Shown piece by piece: positions 7,321 through 13,811 of a stretch of 14,583 nt of DNA. Source of the stretch: Clostridiales bacterium UBA7273 (GTDB lineage: Bacteria > Bacillota > Clostridia > Oscillospirales > Oscillospiraceae); the NCBI GenBank assembly GCA_002472405.1, contig DKRV01000041.1, positions 1-14,583 on the forward strand, written 5' to 3'. The stretch's first letter is position 1. Each line of letters begins with the position of its first letter. A model generated the notes under the pieces. The model worked only from the letters and a program-made list of their open reading frames with translations, ran no database searches and was not told the DNA's origin. The position numbers were made by a program, and so were the translations under genes.

Positions 7321-7377
7321 TCTCTATTGTTGAATATCCAATTTATACTCGTTGTTAAGCGACTTCAAGTATAAAAA

Positions 7378-7767
7378 GTCTCCGTAACGGCGATATGCGG
7401 CGGCAAGGCGGCAACGAGCGCACATATAAAAACCGCCGACGCGATATTCTCGTCGGTCGGCAAGGTGTACCATATAGATGAAGACCTGTTTCCGGCATTC
7501 GGAGCTCTCGGCGGGGCATCGGGCGCGTTTGTTTTGATGTACATTGACGCTCTGGCGGAGGCGGGTGTCCGCGCGGGATTTGCAAGACCGATCGCCGAGG
7601 AGATCGCCACCGCGACGGTTATGGGCAGCGGCGCGCTTGCTATGAACAGCTCCAAGCACCCAATCGCACTCACGAACGCGGTGTACTCCCCCGGCGGCAC
7701 GACCATCGAGGGCGTGTGCAAGCTGCGTGAGCTCGGCTTCGACACCGCCGTGCAGCAGGCGCTCTAG
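7378..7767 (+). pseudogene. proC: Remnant of pyrroline-5-carboxylate reductase (C-terminal half only)
   Basis: From 7378 the frame reads VSVTAICGGKAATSAHIKTA and continues DAIFSSVGKVYHIDED for about 129 residues to a TAG at 7765-7767. This matches the inter-domain and dimerisation part of ProC, the NAD(P)H enzyme that makes proline, including the SPGGTTI signature and the helix AGVRAGFARPIAEE. The whole N-terminal Rossmann domain (about 140-150 residues) is absent: the frame is closed by TAA at 7372-7374 with unrelated sequence before it. The family's usual LSGSGPAYV is changed to LGGASGAFV. After the TAG the frame continues AIIDRN, also ProC-like, so the stop looks like a late nonsense mutation. 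There is no start codon with a good ribosome binding site. A GTG at 7465 could start a 100-residue peptide, but it would lack any cofactor-binding domain. Confidence 0.78.
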
Positions 7768-7822
7768 GCGATAATCGACAGGAATTCTTTTTGGAGACGA
7801 ACTGACGCGCCTGCCAATACGG

Positions 7823-8172
7823 TTGTTGCGGCATCCCGACCGGTGATTGCCGACGCAACAATAAAAAACGGGCGACCATTGGTCGCCCCTGCAGTGTTGC
7901 CTGTACTTCCGACAATGATTGCATTTTAATGATTTTTTCCGCAGCCCGTCACAGCGCGGCAGCAGTTGATTAAAACACCATTATTCGTGGCGAAACGCCG
8001 GTAGCGGCGAGTGACCGACCAGTGGTCGCCCGCATATTCGCGGTTTGTTATTGTCGAGATGACGCAGCTAAACCCACTACCAGTGTTGGTAACGCAATGC
8101 CCGCCACGGCGAGTGGCACAATCCCTCCGGCTTGCCGCCATGCGGCAACCCACCTCCCTTTACATAAGGGAG
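7823..8172. repeat. Cluster of short palindromic intergenic repeats
   Basis: The gene-free stretch 7768-8239 is packed with inverted repeats: TTGTTGCG/CGCAACAA (7823-7830, 7854-7861); GGGCGACCA-T-TGGTCGCCC (7870-7888), followed on the minus strand by TTTTTT, so terminator-like; a related CGACCA-G-TGGTCG (8016-8028); TTGCCGC-CAT-GCGGCAA (8132-8148); and CTCCCTT-TACAT-AAGGGAG (8154-8172). The CGACCA/TGGTCG core occurs twice. I see no credible gene in either strand. The structure fits REP/MITE-like extragenic palindromes, many of which occur in gut Clostridia; whether these are multicopy needs the rest of the genome. Confidence 0.55.
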
Positions 8173-8239
8173 CCAATGGGTGCGTCAATGTGCCTCTGAA
8201 AAAATAGCTTAACAGTCACTTAATACCAACGCCAAATAA

Positions 8240-8273
8240 TTGACAAAGTGTATAGTTTCATGATATAAACTAT
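8240..8273 (+). promoter_or_regulatory. Strong sigma-A promoter of the oxidoreductase-remnant/hypA unit, with an inverted repeat over -10
   Basis: A perfect TTGACA (8240-8245), 18 nt, TATAAA (8264-8269) with an extended -10 TGA (8261-8263). ATAGTTT (8252-8258) and AAACTAT (8267-8273) form a perfect 7-bp inverted repeat spanning the -10, an operator candidate. Expected start is about 8276, so the leader is about 57 nt. Confidence 0.7.
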
Positions 8274-8332
8274 TGATAGACCTAAACTGCAAAATATATT
8301 ATTTATAGGGGGAAAATTATAGGGGAAAAACA

Positions 8333-8635
8333 ATGGCAAACAGACGCTATGTACATCCCGGTCAGTCGCAGGTCATCGGCCGTGACAGACGCGATTATAA
8401 GGCGATGAACACCGCCACCGCAGGCATTTCCGTTGCGGGCTTCGACACCGCTCCCAGACAGCATGCCGCCGACGGCTCTGCCAAGGAAGCAAAGAAGACC
8501 TTCAAGGATCTGCGTGGTACCTTCACCGAGGAGCAGATGAAGATAGAGACCTCCCGCTGCCTCGGCTGCGGCGCAGCCGGCAATGCTCCGGCGGCAGTCG
8601 CAAAGCTCGTCACCAAGAAGATCGCAAGAAAGTAA
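8333..8635 (+). CDS. Short CxxC protein, C-terminal remnant of a glutamate-synthase-beta-like FAD/Fe-S oxidoreductase
   Basis: The 100-residue product resembles only the tail of large FAD-dependent oxidoreductases related to the glutamate synthase small subunit: VHPGQSQVIGRDRRDY (7-22), GFDTAPRQ (36-43), then FTEEQMKIETSRCLGCGA (64-81). In full-length relatives this last motif leads into a second cysteine cluster of a ferredoxin-like site; here the sequence diverges to a basic end after C76-x-x-C79. The flavin and NAD(P)H domains are absent, so it cannot carry out the parent reaction. Yet it has an intact start (AGGGG at 8321-8325, 7 nt before the ATG), a strong promoter, biased codons and no internal stop. 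It ends 9 nt before hypA. It may be a decayed gene kept for hypA transcription or a small metal or redox protein. Family assignment is from memory. Confidence 0.6.
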   Translation: MANRRYVHPGQSQVIGRDRRDYKAMNTATAGISVAGFDTAPRQHAADGSAKEAKKTFKDLRGTFTEEQMKIETSRCLGCGAAGNAPAAVAKLVTKKIARK

Positions 8636-8644
8636 GCAGCCGCT

Positions 8645-8992
8645 ATGCACGAGATCGGCGTTGTCCGCTCAATGGTCAAAACCGTCACCGATTTTTCCGA
8701 GCAAAACGACATGAAGGAGGTCGCGGAGATCGTCCTCGATATAGGCGAGCTGTCGCTGATCATCCCCAAGTATGTTGAGGATATATATCCCGTCGTCGTT
8801 GGGGATACATGGCTCAAGGATACAAAGCTTGTGATAAATGTCATTCCCGGCATGGCTGAATGCGACGAATGCAACGAGCTGTTCCATGTCATTGAGCACG
8901 AAGGCTATTGCCCCAACTGCAGCAGCTTTGAAAAAACCATACTTTCGGGCAAGGATTTTTTCATCCGCGAGATACACATACCCGAAGACTGA
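8645..8992 (+). CDS. hypA: Hydrogenase maturation nickel metallochaperone HypA
   Basis: HypA binds nickel and, with HypB, delivers it to [NiFe]-hydrogenase (or urease in some bacteria). The 115-residue length is typical. The N-terminal MHE, whose His2 ligates nickel, is present, and the zinc site is CDEC (73-76) and CPNC (89-92). The spacing between the two CxxC pairs is the normal one. There is no strong ribosome binding site before the ATG, and the upstream remnant gene ends only 9 nt earlier, so translation is probably coupled. No hypB, other hyp genes or hydrogenase subunits lie in the window, so its client protein must be encoded elsewhere or be different. Confidence 0.94.
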   Translation: MHEIGVVRSMVKTVTDFSEQNDMKEVAEIVLDIGELSLIIPKYVEDIYPVVVGDTWLKDTKLVINVIPGMAECDECNELFHVIEHEGYCPNCSSFEKTILSGKDFFIREIHIPED

Positions 8993-9000
8993 AAACATTT

Positions 9001-9274
9001 GGGCTCCATGTTTACCGTGGAGCCCCTCAGCGTACAAAAAGTCAGAGACTTTTTTATACGCTTCAAAAACGCCACATTTTTTGTAAAAATAAATTTTCAT
9101 AAAAAATCTCGCTGCGCTCGTCAAAAAGCCTGATAAAACTGATCAATCAGTTTTTCAGTCGTTTTTGATGGCTATGATCCAATTGCGAGCGGGGGCTTAC
9201 CCCCCCTCGCGCTCCCCCGCTGTACACTTGTCTTTACGAAACAGGCTGTAGTGCTCCATGTCTACATGGAGCCC
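9001..9274. mobile_element. Candidate MITE, 274 bp, with perfect terminal inverted repeats and ATTT target duplication
   Basis: The element begins GGGCTCCATGT (9001-9011) and ends ACATGGAGCCC (9264-9274), an 11-bp perfect terminal inverted repeat. ATTT flanks it on both sides (8997-9000 and 9275-9278), as expected for a target-site duplication. Each end also folds on itself: GGGCTCCA/TGGAGCCC (9001-9008, 9018-9025) and GCTCCATGT/ACATGGAGC (9253-9261, 9264-9272). Inside are further hairpins: AAAAAGTC/GACTTTTT (9036-9054), AAAACTGAT/ATCAGTTTT (9135-9154) enclosed by TCAAAAA/TTTTTGA (9121-9127, 9162-9168), and GCGAG...CTCGC around G5/C5 (about 9182-9209). No open reading frame looks real, so it would need a transposase in trans. 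It fills the hypA-amidohydrolase gap and probably terminates hypA transcripts. Confidence 0.6.
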
Positions 9275-9300
9275 ATTTTAGAAGTGAAAGGAATGAGGTT

Positions 9301-10878
9301 ATGGAGCTTTATACGAACGCCAGATTCATCTCCTGCGAAAAGGAAAACCGCATTTACACCGCGATGGCGGTAAAGGGCGGTCACATCGTGTGGCTCGGCG
9401 ATGAAAGCAGCATCCCTCCGCGCTACGGCAAGGCAAAACGGGTCGATCTCGGCGGCGCGACGGTAACGCCCGCGTTCGGCGACACGCATATGCATTTCGG
9501 CTCGCTGTGCGTTTTCGAGAACACATTCTATCTCATGGATGTCAAAAATTTTGCCGAAGCAAAGGCGGCGGTCAGGCGCTATGCCGACAGTCACCGGAAA
9601 AACAAGGTGCTCATGGGCTACGGCTGCACCGCGAACACCGTTGCCGAGCATCGGCTGCCCGAAAAGCGCGATCTTGACGACTGGACGGAGCGTCCGCTCA
9701 TGGTCATGAAGTACGACGGTCATGCTGCCGTGTGCAACAGCGCAATGCTGGCACTGCTGTCGGATAAGGTGAAATCCGATCCCGGCTGCAATACCGAGAC
9801 CGGATGGCTGTACCAGTCGGCGTTTTATAACGGCGTGAACGAGGCGACGGCGTATATCCCCACGATGGATATTATACGCGGTCTCTCCGGAGGCGCGGAG
9901 TACCTTGCGTCGGTCGGCATCGGGCTCGTGCACACCGTTGAGGGCGTGGGCTTTGCAAACGATCTGGATATAGACATGATAAAAATACTCGCACCCGGCC
10001 TGCCGCAGGCGTTCCGCATATTCTTCCAGACCATGGACCTCAAGGCCGTGAAAAAGCACGGCTTCAAGCGCGTCGGCGGCTGCTTCAAGCTTGCCCTCGA
10101 CGGCTGCTTCGGCTCAGAGGACGCGGCGCTCAAGGAGCCGTACGCGAACGATCCGAACAACTACGGCGTTTTGAATTATCCGCAGGAGCGCGTGAACGAG
10201 TTCGCCATCGGCGCAAACCGCGAGGGCTGGCAGATAACCATGCACGCCATAGGCGATGCGGCGGTGGAGCAGTGCATAACGGCATATGAGGCGGCTTATG
10301 CCGATAAGCCGTGGGACGATGCGCGCCATGTGATGATCCATGTCTGCCTTGCAAGCGAGGAGCAGCTAAAGCGCGCGGCAAAGATAAAGCTGTGCATAGC
10401 CGCGCAGTCGCCGTTTATATATTGGAAGCAGGAGCCGGACGAGTATCTGTGCGCGGTGCTCGGCAGAGAGCGCACTGACAGACTAAACGCGCTGGGAACG
10501 ATGCACCGCCTCGGACTTGTCGTAGGCGACGGCTCCGACGGACCGTGCACGCGTCCAAAGCCCCTGTACGGTATGGCGTGCTCCGTAAATCATCCCAATC
10601 CGGACGAGCGCATATCGCGTCTCGACGCGCTGCGCATGATAACGGCAAATCCCGCGTATATGAGCCATGAGGAGAATAAACGCGGCACTCTTGCACCCGG
10701 TATGATTGCCGATTTCGTCGTTCTCGGCGATGATCCGCTCACCGCGGAGGATATAGCGGGCATCGAGGTCAAGGCACTCTATCTGCACGGCAAGAAGCAT
10801 GTTGCAAAAAAGATAGGCGTCGCCGGACTTCTGGCTCGGGCGATCATAAAACGGATCACCCAAAGAGAATACATATGA
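9301..10878 (+). CDS. Amidohydrolase family protein (YtcJ-like, amidohydrolase 3)
   Basis: The 525-residue protein belongs to the metal-dependent amidohydrolase superfamily, in the subgroup of YtcJ and N-substituted formamide deformylase. Features in order: an N-terminal beta-strand region ending DLGGATVTPAFGDTHMH, with the HxH metal motif at 63-65; FKLALDGCFGSEDAAL around residue 263, with the candidate metal-bridging lysine; a metal-ligand histidine in MHAIGDAAVEQ around 315; SDGP around 412; and the C-terminal GTLAPGMIADFVVLGDDPL strand block. A short basic tail follows. There is no signal peptide, so it is cytosolic. The substrate cannot be inferred. AAAGGA (9287-9292) lies 8 nt before the ATG. 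Its promoter, if separate, would have to lie inside the candidate MITE; I see no convincing one. Confidence 0.9.
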   Translation: MELYTNARFISCEKENRIYTAMAVKGGHIVWLGDESSIPPRYGKAKRVDLGGATVTPAFGDTHMHFGSLCVFENTFYLMDVKNFAEAKAAVRRYADSHRKNKVLMGYGCTANTVAEHRLPEKRDLDDWTERPLMVMKYDGHAAVCNSAMLALLSDKVKSDPGCNTETGWLYQSAFYNGVNEATAYIPTMDIIRGLSGGAEYLASVGIGLVHTVEGVGFANDLDIDMIKILAPGLPQAFRIFFQTMDLKAVKKHGFKRVGGCFKLALDGCFGSEDAALKEPYANDPNNYGVLNYPQERVNEFAIGANREGWQITMHAIGDAAVEQCITAYEAAYADKPWDDARHVMIHVCLASEEQLKRAAKIKLCIAAQSPFIYWKQEPDEYLCAVLGRERTDRLNALGTMHRLGLVVGDGSDGPCTRPKPLYGMACSVNHPNPDERISRLDALRMITANPAYMSHEENKRGTLAPGMIADFVVLGDDPLTAEDIAGIEVKALYLHGKKHVAKKIGVAGLLARAIIKRITQREYI

Positions 10879-10879
10879 C

Positions 10880-10909
10880 AAAAAAGGCTCCCCCATCAGA
10901 GCGGCATTT
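10880..10909. terminator. Weak shared hairpin between the convergent amidohydrolase and NhaC genes
   Basis: GCTC (10887-10890) pairs with GAGC (10899-10902), flanked by an A-run (10880-10885) and a T-run (10906-10911), so U-tracts follow the stem in both directions. The 4-bp stem is short and overlaps the NhaC stop codon. Confidence 0.35.
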
Positions 10910-12206
10910 TTTCATGCTTATTTTCTTTGACTGCTTTCAGCATGCTGTAAAAAGGCAGAATGTACAGAAAACTTGCAGCCAACAGGCCGGATATAGGCGC
11001 GCCTATAGAATCGAGAGGGACAGAAGCTGCTATCGACCATGGGATGAGCGCCGGAAGCACGATAGCAGTGTCTTCAATGTAAAGGGCGAGGCGCTGCCTG
11101 TCGTTTTCCGTGTTGCGGCAAAGCTGATGTGTGAGCATGATGGCAAGCGTTTGGTTGCAGCTTATAACTGATGCCATTGCGGATGTCACGAGGACGGCGC
11201 CGAAAGCACTGATCTTTCTGCTGAGGGCTTGGATGCGCTCGCGTATCTCGCCGAGCATCCCCGTGCCGGAAAAAATACCGGCGTATGTGGACGAAACGAT
11301 AATTGTCGCAATGCTGCGCAGCATCGAAGCTATACCGCCGCCGTCAAGCAGCGCAGCCACCTGAGAGCTCTGCGCATGAAAGCCGGCTGCGGCTATGCCG
11401 AGTATATTGGTTGCCGTGAATTTTTGAATTGCGGAGCACAGCACGGCGGCTGAGATTATGCTCACCGTCATGGTTATCTGCACACGGATCTTAAAAACAG
11501 ACATCACTATGACCAAGACTGCCGGTATCAGGCAGAGCCAGTGCAGTTGCAGCTCCTGCGAAAACAGGTCGCTCAGATCCGGAACATCTCCGCCTGAGTG
11601 TAAACTGATCCCGGCCAGAGTGTAAAGCACACAGCAGACGATAAACGGGATCAAAGAGCGGCGCAGCATGCCGCGGATATTCGAGAAAACATTGGTCTCC
11701 GTAAGCTCGCTGACAAGCAGCGCGCTTGTTGACATGGGCGATGCCCTGTCGCCGAAATATGCACCCGACACTATCGCACCGCCGAGAAGCACCGGGTCTG
11801 CGCCCATAGCGATACCCATAGTCATGCTGATAACGCCCATGGTTGCAGCTGTGCCGAAGGCCGTGCCGGTCAGCAGTGAAACACCGCAGTTTAGTATAAA
11901 GCTCATGAGCACCACGGTTTTGGGATGTATAAGCGATGCTGCATAGCTGATGATGGCCGGTATCGTTCCGGCAGCGCGCCAGAGCGCAGTGAGCATACCT
12001 ATAAGAATAAGACTTAAAATGACGTTTTTGGCGGTTTTAATGCCGTCGAGCATCATTTTGAATATGCTTTTAGCTCCATACCCCATTTTGAATGCGCACA
12101 GAGAGAATATCAAGAGTCCGGCCAGCAGCGCGTAAATTACCGAAACGTTAAGTATGACGCAGACTATGAGCGCCGCGGCAAACAGGCCGAATGCAGCCAG
12201 GTGCAT
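10896..12206 (-). CDS. NhaC-type Na+/H+ antiporter family membrane protein
   Basis: The 436-residue polytopic membrane protein has roughly 10-12 hydrophobic segments and carries GAYFGDRASPMSTSALL (residues 148-164), the diagnostic block of the NhaC/ion-transporter family (GD-x-x-SP-x-S). NhaC proteins exchange external protons for cytoplasmic sodium, but relatives carry malate/lactate or other anions, so the substrate is tentative. A second conserved region is SVISCNQTLAIMLTHQL near the end. I chose the ATG at 12206 because GGGGGTG lies 6-7 nt upstream and the promoter at 12228-12256 would exclude the more upstream start at 12239. It is transcribed divergently from tadA and convergently with the amidohydrolase. 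Confidence 0.9.
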   Translation of the reverse strand: MHLAAFGLFAAALIVCVILNVSVIYALLAGLLIFSLCAFKMGYGAKSIFKMMLDGIKTAKNVILSLILIGMLTALWRAAGTIPAIISYAASLIHPKTVVLMSFILNCGVSLLTGTAFGTAATMGVISMTMGIAMGADPVLLGGAIVSGAYFGDRASPMSTSALLVSELTETNVFSNIRGMLRRSLIPFIVCCVLYTLAGISLHSGGDVPDLSDLFSQELQLHWLCLIPAVLVIVMSVFKIRVQITMTVSIISAAVLCSAIQKFTATNILGIAAAGFHAQSSQVAALLDGGGIASMLRSIATIIVSSTYAGIFSGTGMLGEIRERIQALSRKISAFGAVLVTSAMASVISCNQTLAIMLTHQLCRNTENDRQRLALYIEDTAIVLPALIPWSIAASVPLDSIGAPISGLLAASFLYILPFYSMLKAVKENKHEKMPL

Positions 12207-12227
12207 CTTTATCACCCCCAGCGTGAT

Positions 12228-12256
12228 ATGGTAGCACAAGCGCTGCTGCTTGTAAA
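12228..12256 (-). promoter_or_regulatory. Promoter of the NhaC-type gene
   Basis: On the minus strand TTTACA (12251-12256), 17 nt, TACCAT (12228-12233) preceded by TGC, an extended -10. Its -35 box occupies almost the same bases as that of the divergent tadA promoter. Confidence 0.6.
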
Positions 12257-12278
12257 ACGTTAAAAATAATTATATAAT
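12250..12278 (+). promoter_or_regulatory. Promoter of tadA
   Basis: TTGTAA (12250-12255), 17 nt, perfect TATAAT (12273-12278). Expected transcription start about 12285, leaving a leader of about 24 nt and excluding the ATG at 12279 as the start codon. Confidence 0.75.
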
Positions 12279-12308
12279 ATGAAAAAACGGCATAGCTGGT
12301 GGGGGTAT

Positions 12309-12755
12309 ATGGACAGAGAAAAATACATGGAGTACGCACTTGCGCTTGCATCTCGCGCGGCCGAAGAAGGGGAGATACCCGTCGGCTGCGTCATAGCAGA
12401 TGCGGACGGAAATATAATCGGACGAGGCCGAAACAAGCGTGAGGAGAGCCACGACGCAACGCACCATGCCGAGATCGAGGCCATACGCGAAGCGTGCGGC
12501 TCGATCGGCGATTGGCGGCTGGGCGGCTGCACGATATATGTCACCCTTGAGCCCTGCCCGATGTGCGCCGGGGCGATAATAAATTCGCGTATCCCAACGG
12601 TCGTTTTCGGCGCAAAGGACGAAAACACCGGCTCGTGCGGCAGCGTCATCAATCTGTTTGAGGAGCGCTACGGACACAAGCCGGCGATCTACGGCGGCGT
12701 TCGAGCCGAGGAGTCGGCAAGGCTGCTGAAGGAATTTTTCAAAAAAGCACGATAA
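12309..12755 (+). CDS. tadA: tRNA-specific adenosine deaminase TadA
   Basis: TadA deaminates adenosine 34 of tRNA-Arg(ACG) to inosine, needed for reading CGC/CGA codons. It is a 148-residue homodimeric zinc enzyme of the cytidine-deaminase fold. The catalytic HAE (53-55) and the zinc-binding PCPMC (82-86) are intact, as are the GEIPVGCVI strand (21-29) and the FGAKDENTGSCGS segment (100-112). The start at 12309 (MDREKYMEYAL) is chosen because GGTGG (12298-12302) lies 6 nt upstream, relatives begin at this point, and the promoter puts the mRNA 5' end after the more upstream ATG at 12279. It is monocistronic, ending at a strong terminator. Confidence 0.96.
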   Translation: MDREKYMEYALALASRAAEEGEIPVGCVIADADGNIIGRGRNKREESHDATHHAEIEAIREACGSIGDWRLGGCTIYVTLEPCPMCAGAIINSRIPTVVFGAKDENTGSCGSVINLFEERYGHKPAIYGGVRAEESARLLKEFFKKAR

Positions 12756-12766
12756 CAAGGTAAACG

Positions 12767-12793
12767 AAAAGCTCCCCGAGAGGGGAGCTTTTT
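12767..12793. terminator. Perfect bidirectional intrinsic terminator
   Basis: AAAAGCTCCCC (12767-12777), loop GAGA, GGGGAGCTTTT (12782-12792) and one more T. Runs of T follow the GC-rich stem in both directions. It ends tadA on plus and the phosphoribosyltransferase gene (stop at 12804) on minus. Confidence 0.93.
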
Positions 12794-12803
12794 GATGCGT
12801 AAA

Positions 12804-13358
12804 TCATGCTTTGACGGTGCCGTCGGGATTGAACAGGGGAAGATCTCCCAGCACGATGATATCGTCGCGCTTCTGAGCTGCGCCCTCGGCCAGAACGGCC
12901 ATTCTGCCGACTATGTTGCCGCCTGCACGGGTGACGAGCTCTTCCATTGCTCTGAGGCTCTCGCCGGTGGATATAACGTCGTCAACGATAAGGATGCGCT
13001 TGCCCTTGATAAGCTCGGCGTCGGCCGTGTCGATAACAAGGCGCTGCACGTCCATTGTGGTGATGGACTTGACGTGGACTTCAAATACCCCGCTCATGTA
13101 AGCCTTGGGGCCTTTTCTGGCGAGGAAATATTTCTCCGCGCCGCTCTGACGCGCCATTTCGTAGAGAAGAGGAATGGCCTTTGCCTCGGGAGCGATGAGG
13201 TAATCATATTCGGGAGCTCTCTTGAGAAGCTCGGCTGCGCAGTGGACGGTCAGCTCAACATCGCCGAACATGACAAATGCGCCTATGTAGAGGTCGTCTG
13301 TGACCTTGCACAGGGGCAGCTCGCGTTTTAAGCCGGCAATGTCCATTTCGTAAGTCAT
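12804..13358 (-). CDS. Adenine-phosphoribosyltransferase-like phosphoribosyltransferase
   Basis: This 184-residue type I phosphoribosyltransferase contains the PRPP-binding loop RILIVDDVISTGES (121-134), preceded by EAKAIPLLYEMARQ (58-71) and LARKGPKAYM (79-88), the layout of Apt-like enzymes. Such proteins join a purine base, most often adenine, to PRPP in nucleotide salvage. Several Firmicutes paralogues of this length are annotated only as phosphoribosyltransferase, so the base is not certain. The ATG at 13358 has GGAG (13366-13369 on plus) 7 nt upstream; an upstream in-frame ATG at 13388 has no such site. It is transcribed alone, towards tadA. Confidence 0.88.
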   Translation of the reverse strand: MTYEMDIAGLKRELPLCKVTDDLYIGAFVMFGDVELTVHCAAELLKRAPEYDYLIAPEAKAIPLLYEMARQSGAEKYFLARKGPKAYMSGVFEVHVKSITTMDVQRLVIDTADAELIKGKRILIVDDVISTGESLRAMEELVTRAGGNIVGRMAVLAEGAAQKRDDIIVLGDLPLFNPDGTVKA

Positions 13359-13432
13359 TTCATGTCTCCATTCTGCTGAAAACAGCATTCCGCAGTTATC
13401 GGCCGCCGGTCGCCGTGATCTATAACATTAGT

Positions 13433-13460
13433 ATTTTACAGTATATATTCAAAAAATCAA
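13433..13460 (-). promoter_or_regulatory. Possible promoter of the phosphoribosyltransferase gene
   Basis: On the minus strand TTGATT (13455-13460), 16 nt, TAAAAT (13433-13438). The leader would be about 68 nt and contains a small hairpin, TGCTG/CAGCA (13374-13387), just before the ribosome binding site. Other AT-rich arrangements nearby are possible. Confidence 0.4.
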
Positions 13461-13497
13461 GAGCAAAGCGAATTTTTTCTTGCAATTATTTAACGAA

Positions 13498-13567
13498 GTT
13501 TACAGATGAGTTTACAGCTTGACGTGAAGAGAGCTAACGTCTGTGTTAAGAATCGTTAACACAGACG
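13498..13567. promoter_or_regulatory. Regulatory region: tandem GTTTACAG repeats and a 12-bp-arm inverted repeat
   Basis: GTTTACAG occurs twice, 12 nt apart (13498-13505 and 13510-13517). Then CGTCTGTGTTAA (13538-13549) is exactly complementary to TTAACACAGACG (13556-13567) across a 6-nt loop. No T-run follows on either strand, so it is unlikely to be a terminator. A binding site for a dimeric regulator in the divergent gap is the simplest reading. A possible promoter follows (TATAAA at 13595-13600 with TG at 13592). The GTTAACAC half reappears at 13770-13777. Confidence 0.5.
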
Positions 13568-13706
13568 CGACTGTCAAAAAATCGACATTTGTGATATAAA
13601 GTGAATTTTAGTAATATCGGCTATGAATAAATCTCATACATTGTGGAAGTTGCACAAAACTTTAACGAGTAAAAGCGAAAGTTAATATTTAAACAGCGAA
13701 AAAGTA

Positions 13707-13735
13707 TTGAAAAATGTGTGAATATAGTGTAAAGT
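13707..13735 (+). promoter_or_regulatory. Probable promoter of the NSS transporter gene
   Basis: TTGAAA (13707-13712), 17 nt, TAAAGT (13730-13735), the same two boxes and spacing as the pta promoter. Expected start about 13742, giving a leader of about 95 nt. Confidence 0.55.
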
Positions 13736-13749
13736 CTGCTTATAAATTT

Positions 13750-13811
13750 GGCGAGCAGTTAATGAGGAGTTAACACGCTGCCGGTTTTTTCGCCGCTTGC
13801 GATTCGCGGCA
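13750..13811 (+). promoter_or_regulatory. Structured leader with a terminator-like hairpin before the NSS transporter
   Basis: GGCG (13750-13753) with TGCC (13779-13782) and GTTAA (13758-13762) with TTAAC (13770-13774) can form an interrupted stem followed by a run of six T (13785-13790). A second hairpin, GCCGC/GCGGC (13792-13796, 13806-13810), lies just before the ribosome binding site. TGCCG (13779-13783) can alternatively pair with CGGCA (13807-13811). This could be an attenuator, but I recognise no known riboswitch or T-box motif. Confidence 0.35.

Noticed and set aside
7823..8172. Possible CRISPR array in the palindrome-rich gap
   Set aside because: The repeats are of different sequence and are not regularly spaced; no cas genes are in the window.
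7926..8207. Short open frames of 60-75 codons on both strands in the repeat cluster
   Set aside because: No ribosome binding sites or similarity; they arise in palindromic repeat sequence.
9262..10059. A 265-codon open frame antisense to the amidohydrolase
   Set aside because: Shadow frame running into the candidate MITE; no ribosome binding site or recognisable domain.
12792..13331. A 179-codon plus-strand open frame opposite the phosphoribosyltransferase gene
   Set aside because: Its start lies inside the T-tract of the tadA terminator and the antisense protein has a clear PRPP-binding loop.
13498..13567. Intrinsic terminator at the 12-bp inverted repeat
   Set aside because: No T-run follows the stem on either strand, and no gene ends nearby.
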